From contig NZ_CP117522.1 in the NCBI RefSeq assembly GCF_031679605.1, positions 2,976,001-3,040,000 of the forward strand: a stretch of 64,000 nucleotides of DNA, in the 5' to 3' direction. Shown in pieces: positions 1-8,903 of this stretch. Source of the stretch: Streptomyces luomodiensis. Lineage in GTDB: Bacteria; Actinomycetota; Actinomycetes; Streptomycetales; Streptomycetaceae. Position 1 is the stretch's first letter; each line of letters begins with the position of its first letter. A program made the translations under genes and the position numbers. Under the pieces are notes generated by a model. It was not told the origin of the DNA and searched no databases. It saw nothing but the letters and a program-made list of their open reading frames with translations.

Positions 1-961
1 TGCCGGACCGGGCCAGCTCCCGCAGGTGCCGCATCCCGTCCGAGTCGCGGTCGGTGAAGGCGAGGTACTGGCCGGGGTGGGCGCTGGTGCGGTCCGCGAC
101 GGAGAAGTCGCGGATCTGGAGCTCCTGGATGCGGGCGTCGCGCAGCGGGACGGCCCGGGGCTTGGTCAGCTCCGCCCAGCCGGCCGGGGCGAGCCGGGGG
201 TCGGCCAGGTCGGTGACCAGGCTGTGGGTGGAGTCGGCGGTCAGGGCGGTGGAGTAGGGGTCGGTGACCTCGTTGGTGACGGTCTTGCCGACGCTCGGCG
301 CCCAGACCCGGACCCGGTAGCGGTAGGGCTTGTCCCGCCAGTCGGGGCTGCCGGTGACGCTCCACACCCCGCTGCGGGCGTCCCGCCGCATGGCGACGGT
401 GCGCCCGTCCAGGTCGAGCGAGACGCTCCGGGCGGTCGGCGCCCATACGGAGAGGGTGGGGCGGGAGCCGTGGAAGACCGGGCCGAGGTCGGCCCGGCCG
501 GCCCGGTCCGCGTAGAGGTCGTCCAGGACGCCGGGGATCTGTACCCCGGTGCGGTGCAGTACCTGCTCGTGGTCGTCGGCCGCGCGCTGGACGGCGGCGA
601 GGGGGCCGCGCAGGGCGGTGGCGGCCTTGTCGCGGTCGCGCGGGTCGAGCCGGTAGGCGGGGCGGCCGGTCAGGTGCGGGTAGGCGGCCCGCTGGGCGTC
701 GGTCAGGGAGGCCGGGGTCAGCCGCAGGGTGCCGCCACCGGTGTAGCTCAGCTCCTCGGTGGTCGCGGCGGTGTGCTCGACCGGCCAGACGACGGTGGCC
801 CGGTCGATCCACTGCGCCTCGGCGGTGGCGGGGGGCTGCGCCCCGGCGGTGCCGGTCGCGGCCCGCGCGGTCTGCGGTACGGCGGGCACGGCGGCCGCGC
901 CCAGGGCCAGGGTGGCGAGCGCGGCGGCGGCGCGGAAAAGGGTGACTCTCGGGGGTTTCAC
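1..961 (-). CDS. pulA: Secreted pullulanase-type alpha-1,6-glucosidase, N-terminal part (runs off the left edge)
   Basis: The first 320 residues of a debranching enzyme are visible. It would cut alpha-1,6 branches of pullulan or starch outside the cell. It begins with a basic N-terminus and a hydrophobic signal peptide (about residues 1-33, ending in AxA), then a small N-terminal domain. A CBM48-like module follows from about residue 140 (PTLSVWAPTARSVSL), and the start of the GH13 barrel (IQELQIRDFSVAD) is near the edge. The catalytic residues lie outside the window. GTG at 961 is chosen because AAGGAG sits just upstream at a good distance. It follows the alpha-amylase on the same strand after a 142-bp gap with a GC hairpin and belongs to the starch regulon. 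Family assignment rests on domain order and neighbours. Confidence 0.8.
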   Translation of the reverse strand, partial: MKPPRVTLFRAAAALATLALGAAAVPAVPQTARAATGTAGAQPPATAEAQWIDRATVVWPVEHTAATTEELSYTGGGTLRLTPASLTDAQRAAYPHLTGRPAYRLDPRDRDKAATALRGPLAAVQRAADDHEQVLHRTGVQIPGVLDDLYADRAGRADLGPVFHGSRPTLSVWAPTARSVSLDLDGRTVAMRRDARSGVWSVTGSPDWRDKPYRYRVRVWAPSVGKTVTNEVTDPYSTALTADSTHSLVTDLADPRLAPAGWAELTKPRAVPLRDARIQELQIRDFSVADRTSAHPGQYLAFTDRDSDGMRHLRELARSG

Positions 962-996
962 AGGGCTGGTGACTCCTTGAGGTGTGGTGTGGGTGT

Positions 997-1036
997 GGGC
1001 CCCGCGCCCACCCGCCCGGGTGCGGGCGCGGGGCCC
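997..1036 (-). terminator. GC-rich hairpin between amylase and pullulanase
   Basis: GGGCCCCGCGCCC (997-1009) pairs with its complement ending at 1036, with a two-base bulge. There is no T-run, as is common for Streptomyces terminators. It may attenuate read-through from amylase into pullulanase. Confidence 0.5.
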
Positions 1037-1103
1037 CCGCACGCCCGGGGGCGCGGGCGCGAAGCCCTCACCCCCGGGCGTGCCCGCCGGTGCGGGCCAC
1101 GGC

Positions 1104-2495
1104 CTATCCGCAGCTACGGGCACCCACGTGCAGCGCCACCGCCGTGTTGGCGCCCAGCGTCGCGGTGAACCGGCCGGAGGAATCCACCGTGACGGTCTTG
1201 CCGCTCTGCACATCGCAGTAGCCGCCCGACGGCAGCGAGGTCTGGAAGGTCTGGGTGAGGGAGCCGCTTTCGTGGTTGATGGCCACGAACGCCTTGTCGC
1301 CGCGCCCGAAGGCGATGGCGTCGTTGCCGTTGTCCCACCAGTTGGTCACCGCCGTGCCCCGGGCCGTGTTGCGGAGGGCGACCATGCTCATGATCTCGGG
1401 CCACTTGTGCTGGCACTTCCAGCCGTCCTGGTAGCAGGCGTTCACCGTGCCCCCGTTGGGCGGGCCGGCGTCGTTGTCGCTGAACTCGTAGCCGGAGTGG
1501 ACGTCCGGGGAGCCGTAGGGCCAGGCCAGCATGAAGACGTTGGCCAGGGTGTAGTCGGCGCCGTTCTTGTAGGTGAGGGTGGAGCCGTTGCGCTCGGTGT
1601 CCCAGTTGTCGACGAACACACCGGACTTGCCGCTCGCCATGTAGCCCCAGCCCTCGCCGAAGTTGTTCAGGTAGGCCAGCTTCTCGTTCTGGAACACCCG
1701 CTTGAGGTCACGGCCGTAGCGGAACTCCTGCACATCGCCGTTGCCCAGGTACTCGGTCGGGGAGACCGCCTCGCCCTCGCCGTAGATGACCTCCTGCTTC
1801 CAGTAGACGCCCGAGTTGCTCAGCTGGCTCTTGATGGCGGCCAGGTCGTCGGCCGGGATGTGCTTGGCACCGTCGACACGGAAGCCGTCCACGCCGAGCG
1901 AGAGGAGGTCGTTGAGGTAACGGGCGATCCGGGTCCGGACGGAGGACTCGCCGGTGTCCAGGTCCGCCAGGCCCACCAGCTCGCAGTGCTGCACGTTCCA
2001 GCGGTCCTGGTAGTTGCTGATCTGCGAGGTGCAGTCGTCCATGTCCTGGGACTGGTAGATCCCGGGGTAGTTGTACTTGGTGTACGAGGAGCCGCCGGTG
2101 CCGGTGCCGGACCCGGCGGACATGTGGTTGATGACGGCGTCGGCGACGACCTTGACGCCCGCGGCGTGACAGGTGTCGATCATGTTCTTGAAGGCGGTGC
2201 GGTCGCCGAGCCGTCCGGCGATCCGGTAGCTGACGGGCTGGTAGGAGGTCCACCACTGGCTGCCCTGGATGTGCTCGGTGGCCGGGGACACCTCGACATA
2301 GCCGTATCCGGCGGGGCCCAGGGTGGTGGTGCACTCCTTGGCGACGGAGGCGTACGTCCACTCGAAGAGTTCGGCGGTGACGTCCTTGGTGCCGGGCGGT
2401 GCCGCCTGCGCGGGCTGCGGGGGCAGGGCGACGAGCGCCGCCGCGCCCGCCGCGAGGGCGAGCGCGGTGGCGAGGGGGGTGCGACTGCTGGCCAT
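1104..2495 (-). CDS. Secreted alpha-amylase (GH13), without a C-terminal starch-binding domain
   Basis: Extracellular endo-acting alpha-1,4-glucanase of 463 residues. A signal peptide (about residues 1-31, ending AQA) is followed by a GH13 barrel and a short C-terminal beta domain. Region I DAVINH is near 119-124, the nucleophile D208 is in GFRVDGAKH, the general acid E235 is in QEVIYGEGE, and D299 is in region IV. Region IV reads FVDNWD, with Trp298 where the family normally has the substrate-contacting His. The protein stops where longer Streptomyces amylases continue into a CBM20 starch-binding domain. ATG 2495 is chosen because GGAGGA precedes it and the signal peptide starts there; a longer upstream reading frame is leader sequence. 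It has its own promoter at 2612-2640 and lies between a LacI regulator and pullulanase. Confidence 0.88.
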   Translation of the reverse strand: MASSRTPLATALALAAGAAALVALPPQPAQAAPPGTKDVTAELFEWTYASVAKECTTTLGPAGYGYVEVSPATEHIQGSQWWTSYQPVSYRIAGRLGDRTAFKNMIDTCHAAGVKVVADAVINHMSAGSGTGTGGSSYTKYNYPGIYQSQDMDDCTSQISNYQDRWNVQHCELVGLADLDTGESSVRTRIARYLNDLLSLGVDGFRVDGAKHIPADDLAAIKSQLSNSGVYWKQEVIYGEGEAVSPTEYLGNGDVQEFRYGRDLKRVFQNEKLAYLNNFGEGWGYMASGKSGVFVDNWDTERNGSTLTYKNGADYTLANVFMLAWPYGSPDVHSGYEFSDNDAGPPNGGTVNACYQDGWKCQHKWPEIMSMVALRNTARGTAVTNWWDNGNDAIAFGRGDKAFVAINHESGSLTQTFQTSLPSGGYCDVQSGKTVTVDSSGRFTATLGANTAVALHVGARSCG

Positions 2496-2611
2496 CGTTC
2501 CTCCGTGGGGGGAGTTCGGGGTGCCGATCGAGCCTCGTACGGCAACGCGCCATGCCCGTAAGGCCAGGTGAAGGTTCTTGCCGCACGCGCCAGTGCGGTG
2601 TTGGTGACGGG

Positions 2612-2674
2612 ACCGTACTCGCGAGTTTTTGTTGTTGCAAGACCTTTCGCAAGCAATTGCGGCGGTGTTACGTT
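2612..2674 (-). promoter_or_regulatory. Alpha-amylase promoter with MalR-type operator; embedded promoter-like box facing the other way
   Basis: On the minus strand, TTGCAA (2635-2640) and TACGGT (2612-2617), 17 bp apart, form a plausible promoter about 110 nt upstream of the amylase start. TTGCAAG, GCAAG and AATTGC repeats at 2634-2660 resemble the CTTGC/GCAAG repeats seen upstream of malE and aglA. The plus strand also carries TTTCGC-N18-TACGTT (2645-2674), the same module that sits at the malE and aglA starts, but pointing away from the amylase. Confidence 0.6.
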
Positions 2675-2702
2675 CAACCACGTTCTCCGGTCCGGCCGGT
2701 CG

Positions 2703-2724
2703 GGGGCCTGTATTAACAGGCCCC
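2703..2724 (-). terminator. Hairpin after the malG-linked LacI gene
   Basis: A perfect 9-bp stem GGGGCCTGT / ACAGGCCCC with an ATTA loop lies 24 bp past the regulator's stop. It probably separates the malEFG-lacI transcript from the amylase unit. Confidence 0.65.
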
Positions 2725-2747
2725 ACGCGCCCGGCCGGTCGGGCCGG

Positions 2748-3779
2748 TTATGGCACTTGGGCCGTGGAGCCGCGGACCACCAGGTCCGGCTGGAAGACGA
2801 ACTCCGTGCGCTGCACCGGGTTGCCGGCCATCTCCTCCAGCAGTGCCCCGACCGCCGCCGTCGCCATCGACTGCACCGGCTGACGGACGGTGGTCAGCGG
2901 CGGATCGGTGAAGGCGATCAGCGGGGAGTCGTCGAAGCCGACCACCGACACATCGCGCGGCACCCGCAGCCCCCGCCGGGCCGCTTCCCGGATCACCCCG
3001 AGCGCCATCAGATCGCTGCCGCACACGATGCCCGTACAGCCCTGGTCCAGCAGCGTGGCCGCCGCCACCTGCCCGCCCTCGACGCTGAAGAGCGTATGCC
3101 GCACCAACTGCCGTGCCTCGCCCGGCGACCGTCCGAGCAGGTCGGCGCTCGCCGCCAGGAACCCCTCGACCTTGCGCCGTGCCGGGACATAGCGGGCGGG
3201 CCCCACCGCGAGGCCGATCCGGTGGTGGCCGAGCGCGGCCAGATGGGTGGTGGCCATCCGGGCCGCGGCCCGGTCGTCGGGTGAGACGAACGTGGCGCGG
3301 ATGCGCTCGTTGTAGCCGTTGATCAGCACGAACGGCACCTTGCGGCCGGCCAGCCGGGCGTAGCGCGCGGGGTCGGCCGTGGTGTCGGCGTGCAGTCCGG
3401 ACATGAAGACGATGCCCGCCACATCGCGCTCCTCCAGCTGCTCCACCAGTTCGTCCTCGGTGGCGCCGCCGGGCATCTGGGTGCACAGGATCGGGGTGTA
3501 GCCATGGCCGGCCAGCACCTGCTCGATGATCTGCGCGAAGGCGGGGAAGACCGGGTTGGTCAGCTCCGGGATCACCAGGCCGACCAGCCCGGCGCTGCGC
3601 CGCCGCAGCCGCACCGGCCGCTCGTAGCCGAGGACGTCGAGGGCGGCGAGCACCCGCTGCCGGGTGGTGGCCGCGACCCCCGCCTTGCCGTTGAGCACCC
3701 GGCTGACGGTGGCCTCGCTGACCTCGGCCTGCGCGGCGATGTCGGCGAGCCGCGGCGGCGCCGCCGGTGGGCTCGTCAC
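2748..3779 (-). CDS. LacI-family regulator, MalR paralogue, translationally coupled to malG
   Basis: 343-residue repressor. An N-terminal LacI helix-turn-helix (about residues 10-60, VSEATVSRVLNG) is followed by a periplasmic-binding-protein-like sugar sensor domain with the usual ending VVGFDDSPLIAFTDPPLTTV. The recognition helix is identical to that of the second LacI protein at 8904-9992, and the two align along their whole length, so both may read the same operators. The GTG start at 3779 shares bases with the malG stop (GTGA), so it is the fourth gene of malEFG. Which of the two is the classical MalR cannot be proved here; the other copy fits my memory of MalR better. This copy may respond to a different sugar or tune feedback. 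Confidence 0.85.
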   Translation of the reverse strand: MTSPPAAPPRLADIAAQAEVSEATVSRVLNGKAGVAATTRQRVLAALDVLGYERPVRLRRRSAGLVGLVIPELTNPVFPAFAQIIEQVLAGHGYTPILCTQMPGGATEDELVEQLEERDVAGIVFMSGLHADTTADPARYARLAGRKVPFVLINGYNERIRATFVSPDDRAAARMATTHLAALGHHRIGLAVGPARYVPARRKVEGFLAASADLLGRSPGEARQLVRHTLFSVEGGQVAAATLLDQGCTGIVCGSDLMALGVIREAARRGLRVPRDVSVVGFDDSPLIAFTDPPLTTVRQPVQSMATAAVGALLEEMAGNPVQRTEFVFQPDLVVRGSTAQVP

Positions 3780-4606
3780 GACTTGGTCGCTCCGGCCGTG
3801 AGGCCCGCCACGAGGTGGCGCTGGGCCCAGGAGAACACCAGCGCGGCCGGGATGGCGATCATGACGGCCGCGGCCGTCATGGAGCCCCAGTCCGAGGTGT
3901 ACTGGTTGACGAAGGTCTGGAGCCCCGCGGCGAGGGTGAGGTTGTCCTCGCCGGTCATGAAGGCGGAGGCGTAGGCGACTTCGGCCCAGGCGGTGATGAA
4001 GGTGTAGAACGCGGTCACCGCGAGCCCCGGCTTGGCCAGCGGGACGACCAGCCGCCAGAAGGTCCCGAAGGGGTTGAGGCCGTCGACCCGGCCCGATTCG
4101 TCGATCTCCACCGGGATGGTGTCGAAGAAGCCCTTCATCATCCAGGCGCAGAACGGCACGGCCACCGTGAGGTAGGTGACGATGAGCGAGATCGGCTGGT
4201 TGAGCCAGCCCAGCGTCGACATGATGTTGTAGAGCGGCACGATGAGGATGGCCACCGGGAACATCTGGGTGATCAGCAGCAGCCACATCAGCGGGCGCAT
4301 CCCGGGGAAGCGGAAGCGGCTGACGGCGTAGCCGGTGGTGGCCGCGACGAACACGCCGAGGACCGTGGTGATGACCACGACGAACAGCGAGTTGCCGAAC
4401 CAGGTCAGGAACTCGGTGTCGTTCAGTACGTGCTGGTAGTTGCGCAGCGTCGGGTTCTTCACCACATCGGTGCTGAACGCCTCGGTCTTGGGCTTGAACG
4501 AGGTCACCACCAGCCACAGCGGCGGGAAGACCGCGACGGCGGAGGCGATGACGAGCGTGGTGTGCAGCCCGACGGAGGCGAGCGGGCCGCGTCGTTGGTC
4601 GCGCAT
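3776..4606 (-). CDS. malG: Maltose/maltodextrin ABC transporter permease MalG
   Basis: 276-residue inner-membrane permease of the CUT1 carbohydrate importers, partner of MalF. It has about six hydrophobic segments. The EAA loop that contacts the ATPase is visible (EIDESGRVDGLNPFGTFWRL, around residues 170-190). The start lies 2 bp beyond the malF stop, and the stop overlaps the GTG start of the LacI gene, so these genes are co-translated. No ATPase gene is present; Streptomyces sugar importers commonly share the distant MsiK ATPase, which probably applies here. Confidence 0.9.
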   Translation of the reverse strand: MRDQRRGPLASVGLHTTLVIASAVAVFPPLWLVVTSFKPKTEAFSTDVVKNPTLRNYQHVLNDTEFLTWFGNSLFVVVITTVLGVFVAATTGYAVSRFRFPGMRPLMWLLLITQMFPVAILIVPLYNIMSTLGWLNQPISLIVTYLTVAVPFCAWMMKGFFDTIPVEIDESGRVDGLNPFGTFWRLVVPLAKPGLAVTAFYTFITAWAEVAYASAFMTGEDNLTLAAGLQTFVNQYTSDWGSMTAAAVMIAIPAALVFSWAQRHLVAGLTAGATKS

Positions 4607-4608
4607 GG

Positions 4609-5631
4609 CTACCAGACCTCTCCCTGCTTGCGGAGCGAACGGCGGTAGACCACCGCGAAGAGCATGAGGATGAGCAGGATCAGCACACCCCAGGCCGAGG
4701 CGCCGGCGAAGTCGCGCGGGCTGTTGACGAAGGAGAGCCGGTAGGCGTACGTCACCAGGATCTCGGTGGAGTCGCCGGGTCCGCCGCGGGTCAGCAGGAA
4801 GATCACCGGGAACATGTTGAACGTCCAGATGGTGGACAGCAGGATCACGGTGGAGCTGACCGAGCGCAGTCCGGGCAGGGTGATGTGGCGGAACCGCTGC
4901 CAGGGGCTCGCCCCGTCCATCTCGGCGGCCTCGTACAGCTCACCGGGGATGGACTGCAATCCGCCGAGCAGGGCGACCAGCATGAACGGCACCCCGAGCC
5001 AGATGTTCACGGCGATCACCGAGACCTTGGCCATGGTGGGGTCGTTCAGCCAGGGCACCGCGTCGATCCCGCCGCCGTCCAGCACCTTGTTGAGGATGCC
5101 GTTCTTCTCGTTGTAGAGCAGCCGCCAGGCGAAGACGGAGACGAAGGCGGGCACGGCCCAGGGCAGGATCAGCAGCGACCGGTAGAGGGTGCGCCCGGCG
5201 AACCGGCGGTTGAGCAGGACGGCCAGGCCCAGGCCGATCGCGAAGGTGAGCGCCACACAGCTGACGGTCCAGGTGACGGTCCAGATCAGCCGGTCCCAGA
5301 AGACCTGGTCCTCCAGGATGGCCTGGAAGTTGTCGAGGCCGACCGTTGTGTAGGTGGCGGGGATGTGGTTGACCCCGATGGTGCGCTCGACGTTGGCCTC
5401 GTTGGCGTCGGTCAGCGACAGGTAGACGCCGCGGACCAGCGGATAGCCGATGATCAGCCCGATGACGACCACGACGGGCGCGACCATGGCCCAGGCGTAC
5501 CAGTGGCGGGCCAGTGCGTGGCGGATGCGGCGCGGCGGCGGGGTGCCGTCCTTGCGAACCCGGCCGCCGCGGCCGCGGGCGCCCTTCGCGCCCGCGGCCG
5601 GGTCCAGCGGCCGGCTGGTGTCGACAGCCAT
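4609..5631 (-). CDS. malF: Maltose/maltodextrin ABC transporter permease MalF
   Basis: 340-residue CUT1 permease. A basic, Gly/Arg-rich N-terminal tail (about residues 1-40) precedes six predicted membrane helices, shorter than the eight-helix MalF of enteric bacteria. The EAA motif (ELYEAAEMDGASPWQRF) is near residues 235-250. It forms the channel with MalG and receives ligand from the lipoprotein MalE. The ATG at 5631 lies 11 bp after the malE stop with only a weak ribosome site, suggesting coupling to malE. Confidence 0.9.
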   Translation of the reverse strand: MAVDTSRPLDPAAGAKGARGRGGRVRKDGTPPPRRIRHALARHWYAWAMVAPVVVVIGLIIGYPLVRGVYLSLTDANEANVERTIGVNHIPATYTTVGLDNFQAILEDQVFWDRLIWTVTWTVSCVALTFAIGLGLAVLLNRRFAGRTLYRSLLILPWAVPAFVSVFAWRLLYNEKNGILNKVLDGGGIDAVPWLNDPTMAKVSVIAVNIWLGVPFMLVALLGGLQSIPGELYEAAEMDGASPWQRFRHITLPGLRSVSSTVILLSTIWTFNMFPVIFLLTRGGPGDSTEILVTYAYRLSFVNSPRDFAGASAWGVLILLILMLFAVVYRRSLRKQGEVW

Positions 5632-5642
5632 CGTCGCCGGCC

Positions 5643-6923
5643 CTACTTCCAGTCGCCCTTGAGGAGCTTGCGGTATGCGTCACCGACCGACTTCGCGGCC
5701 TTCTCGGGTGAGGTCTTGCCGGTGAGGACGTTCGGGAACTGCACCAGGATCGCCTGGAAGAGGCTGTTGCCCTCGGGGATCCAGGGGCGCTCGACGGCCT
5801 TGTCCACGGCGTCCTTGAAGAACTTCACATTGGTGTTCGCGGCGACCGTCTTGTTCTCGTAGACGGAGGTGCGGGTGGGCAGCAGCGAGAGCTTCTCGGT
5901 GGTCTTGGCCTGGACCTCGGCCGAGCTCATGTACGCCGCGAAGGCGTAGGAGGCGTCCAGGTTCTTCGAGCCGGCGTAGACGGTGAGGTTCTGGCCGCCC
6001 TGCGGGGCGCCCTGGCCCTCGCTGCCGGCCGGGACCGGGACCACGCCGAGGTTGGACTTGTCCTTGAACGCCTTGCCGGCCAGGGTGTCCTCGATCGCCC
6101 ACGGCCCGTTGATGGTCATCGCGACGTCGCCGTTCTTGATGGCGTTCTGCATGTTGTCCCAGCCGTCGGTGGCGTCGGTCTCCGCCGCCCCTGAGGTGAC
6201 CAGGTCACGGGCGGCCGCGAACGCCTTGACGCCGGGCGCGTCGTCGACGGTGACCTTCTTGGCGCCGGTGTCGAGGAGGTCGCCGCCCTCGCCGTAGATG
6301 AAGGGCAGGTACCAGTAGGCGTCGTCGCCGCGCAGATACAGACCGGTCTTGCCGGTCTTCTCCTTGATCTTCTTGGCGGCGGCCTTCAGCTCGGTCCAGT
6401 CCTGGGGCGGCTCGACCCCGGCGTCCTTCAGCATCTTCTTGTTGTAGAAGAGGCCGAGGGTGTCGATGACCTGCGGTACGGCGTAGGTCTTGCCCTTGAA
6501 CTTCGCGCCGGCGAGGGCCTTGGGCAGATAGTCGGACTGGTCGGCGAGGGCCGCGGTGCCGTCCAGCGGGGCGAGATAGCCGATGTTGGCGAGGTCCTGG
6601 GTCCAGGCGACCTCGGTGCGCAGCACGTCGGGGGCGCCGGAGCCACCGGAGCCCGCGGCGTTCTTGAACTTGGCCAGCGCCTCGCCGAAGGGCACGTTGA
6701 CGTAGTTGACCTTGACGTCGGGGTACTTCTTCTCGAAGCCCAGGGCGAGCTCCTTGTAGGTGCCCTTCTCCGCGTCGTTCGACGTGTCCCAGTACGTCAC
6801 GGTGCCGGACAGATGGCCGCCGGACTTCTTGTCGCCGCCGCTGTCGCCGTCGTCACCGCCGCACGCGGTCGCCGCGAGCGCCATGGCCGCGACGAGTGCG
6901 GTGGCCGCTATGCCACGTCGCAT
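5643..6923 (-). CDS. malE: Maltose/maltodextrin-binding lipoprotein MalE
   Basis: 426-residue solute-binding protein (SBP family 1), anchored outside the membrane as a lipoprotein. The signal peptide ends in LAATAC, with the lipidated Cys near residue 21, followed by a Gly/Asp-rich linker. The mature part has typical CUT1 features (DVLRTEVAWTQDLANIGYL, GPWAIEDTLAG). It captures maltodextrins released by the amylase and pullulanase and delivers them to MalFG. GGAGGAG upstream of ATG 6923 fixes the start. It is first in malE-malF-malG-lacI and is transcribed from a MalR-type promoter about 45 bp upstream. Confidence 0.92.
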   Translation of the reverse strand: MRRGIAATALVAAMALAATACGGDDGDSGGDKKSGGHLSGTVTYWDTSNDAEKGTYKELALGFEKKYPDVKVNYVNVPFGEALAKFKNAAGSGGSGAPDVLRTEVAWTQDLANIGYLAPLDGTAALADQSDYLPKALAGAKFKGKTYAVPQVIDTLGLFYNKKMLKDAGVEPPQDWTELKAAAKKIKEKTGKTGLYLRGDDAYWYLPFIYGEGGDLLDTGAKKVTVDDAPGVKAFAAARDLVTSGAAETDATDGWDNMQNAIKNGDVAMTINGPWAIEDTLAGKAFKDKSNLGVVPVPAGSEGQGAPQGGQNLTVYAGSKNLDASYAFAAYMSSAEVQAKTTEKLSLLPTRTSVYENKTVAANTNVKFFKDAVDKAVERPWIPEGNSLFQAILVQFPNVLTGKTSPEKAAKSVGDAYRKLLKGDWK

Positions 6924-6972
6924 CTGAACTCCTCCAAGCCGGCCGCTCCGTCGCGGCCCCGGGTTGCGGAGG

Positions 6973-7210
6973 AACGTAACAGGGCCGCAAGCTCACCGAA
7001 AGACCTTGCGGCAAATTTCTGCAAGGCACCCGGGCATCGTTACCCGCACGTGTCCCGGCGGTAGCCACTCCGCTCCCCTATCGGCGCTTGACATCGGCTT
7101 ACGGGCGCCCCGTACGCGCCCACGGTGCGACCGGAGTCCCCCGGAGCGCACCGGAGCGCATCACCAGCGGCTGCAAGCTCTTCCGCAAGGCATTGCAGAG
7201 CTGTTACGTT
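6973..7210. promoter_or_regulatory. Divergent malE / aglA control region with MalR operators
   Basis: For malE (minus), TTTCGG-N17-TACGTT runs from 7001 down to 6973. For aglA (plus), TTCCGC-N18-TACGTT lies at 7181-7210. Around them are paired CTTGC/GCAAG half sites: CCTTGC...GCAAGG at 7004-7026, CCGCAAG...CTTGCGG at 6985-7011, and CTGCAA...TTGCAG at 7171-7198. Repeats of this kind are the known targets of Streptomyces MalR. The aglA -10 box ends 6 bp before its ATG, so that mRNA should have no leader, while malE has a leader of about 45 nt with a strong ribosome site. Confidence 0.72.
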
Positions 7211-7216
7211 CCCGCC

Positions 7217-8878
7217 ATGACCCAGGAGCTCACGACCTCCCTTCCCACCGAGCCGGAACGGCCGTCCCAGAGCCCCGGCTGGTGGCGCGACGCCGTCATC
7301 TACCAGGTGTACGTGCGGTCCTTCGCCGACAGCGACGGCGACGGGATCGGCGATCTGCGCGGGGTGCGGGAGCGGCTGCCGCACCTCGTCCAGCTGGGCG
7401 TGGACGCCGTCTGGCTGACCCCCTTCTACGCCTCCCCGCAGGCCGACGGCGGCTACGACGTGGCGGACTACCGCGCCGTCGATCCGCTCTTCGGCACCCT
7501 CGGCGACGCCGACGACCTGGTACGCACCGCCCATGAGCTGGGGCTGAAGGTGATCGTGGACGTCGTCCCGAACCACAGCTCGGACCAGCACCCGTGGTTC
7601 CGCGAGGCGCTCGCCGACCGGCCCGGCGGGGCGGCCCGCGCCCGCTACCACTTCCGCCCCGGCCGTGGCGCACACGGCGAACTGCCGCCGAACGACTGGG
7701 AGTCGGTCTTCGGCGGCCCCGCCTGGACCCGCACCACCGATCCGGACGGCACCCCCGGCGAGTGGTACCTGCACCTGTTCGCCCCCGAGCAGCCCGACCT
7801 CAACTGGGACTCCGACGAGGTCCGCGAGGAGTTCGACTCGGTGCTGCGCTTCTGGCTGGATCTGGGCGTGGACGGCTTCCGCGTCGATGTCGCGCACGGC
7901 ATGGTCAAGGCCGCCGGACTGCCCGACATCGGCCGCACCGAGCAGGCCAAGCTGATCGGCGCCCAGGTGCTGCCGTTCTTCGACCAGGACGGGGTGCACG
8001 AGATCCACCGCTCCTGGCGCCGGCTGCTGGACTCCTACCCCGGTGACCGGATCGGCGTCGCCGAGGCATGGGCGCCCACCGCCGAGCGGCTGGCCCTCTA
8101 CGTACGCCCCGACGAGCTGCACCAGGCGTTCAACTTCCAGTTCCTCAAGTGCCCGTGGGACGCGGCCGCGATGCGCGAGGTGATCGACGAGTCGCTGGCC
8201 GCGACCGCCTCCGTCGACGCCCCCACCACCTGGGTGCTCTCCAACCACGACGTGGTCCGGCACACCACCCGCTACGCCACCGACAGCCCCGAGCAGGGGC
8301 TGACCCGGGCCCGCGCCGCGGCCCTGCTCACCCTGGCGCTGCCCGGCTCGGCGTACCTCTACCAGGGCGAGGAGCTGGGCCTTCCCGAGGTGACCGAGCT
8401 GCCGGACGAGCTGCGCCAGGACCCGGCCTTCTTCCGCACCGCCCCCGACGGGCAGGACGGCCAGAACGGGCAGGACGGCTTCCGCGACGGCTGCCGGGTG
8501 CCCCTGCCCTGGACCCGCTCCGGCGACAGCCACGGCTTCGGCCCCGGCGGCAGCTGGCTGCCCCAGCCGGCCGCCTGGTCCGAGCTGTCCGTCGAGGCGC
8601 AGACCGGCGACCCCGGCTCCACCCTGGAGCTGTACCGCGCCGCGCTGGCGCTGCGCCGCGAGCTGCCGGGCCTGGGCGACACCCCGATGACCTGGCTGGA
8701 CGCCCCGGAGGGGGTCCTCGCGCTGGCGCGGCCGGGCTTCGTGTGCACGCTCAACACGCTCGGGGAGGAGGTCGAACTGCCGGTGCCGGGGCGTGCCCTG
8801 CTGTCCTCGGCGCCGCTGGAGTACGGGGACGGCACCGTGCGCATTCCGGCTGATTCATGCGCGTGGTGGGCAATCTGA
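7217..8878 (+). CDS. aglA: Cytoplasmic alpha-glucosidase (GH13, oligo-1,6/alpha-1,4-glucosidase type)
   Basis: 553-residue cytosolic exo-enzyme that would release glucose from imported maltose and maltodextrins. No signal peptide is present. GH13 landmarks are the N-terminal WWRDAVIYQVYVRSFADSDG, region I DVVPNH (near 115), the nucleophile in GFRVDVAHG (near 220), the acid in GVAEAW (near 282) and SNHDVVRH (near 342). An Asp/Gln/Gly insertion (DGQDGQNGQDG, near residue 415) comes from a short DNA repeat. ATG 7217 is preceded by a TACGTT box and no ribosome site, so a leaderless start is favoured over longer upstream frames. It is divergent from malE and followed after 25 bp by the MalR-type gene. 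Confidence 0.88.
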   Translation: MTQELTTSLPTEPERPSQSPGWWRDAVIYQVYVRSFADSDGDGIGDLRGVRERLPHLVQLGVDAVWLTPFYASPQADGGYDVADYRAVDPLFGTLGDADDLVRTAHELGLKVIVDVVPNHSSDQHPWFREALADRPGGAARARYHFRPGRGAHGELPPNDWESVFGGPAWTRTTDPDGTPGEWYLHLFAPEQPDLNWDSDEVREEFDSVLRFWLDLGVDGFRVDVAHGMVKAAGLPDIGRTEQAKLIGAQVLPFFDQDGVHEIHRSWRRLLDSYPGDRIGVAEAWAPTAERLALYVRPDELHQAFNFQFLKCPWDAAAMREVIDESLAATASVDAPTTWVLSNHDVVRHTTRYATDSPEQGLTRARAAALLTLALPGSAYLYQGEELGLPEVTELPDELRQDPAFFRTAPDGQDGQNGQDGFRDGCRVPLPWTRSGDSHGFGPGGSWLPQPAAWSELSVEAQTGDPGSTLELYRAALALRRELPGLGDTPMTWLDAPEGVLALARPGFVCTLNTLGEEVELPVPGRALLSSAPLEYGDGTVRIPADSCAWWAI

Positions 8879-8903
8879 CATGCGACCGGTACAGTCCCAC
8901 TCC

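Noticed and set aside
2496..2726. Extended N-terminus of the alpha-amylase
   Set aside because: The ribosome site and signal peptide both point to ATG 2495; the upstream codons lie in the promoter region.
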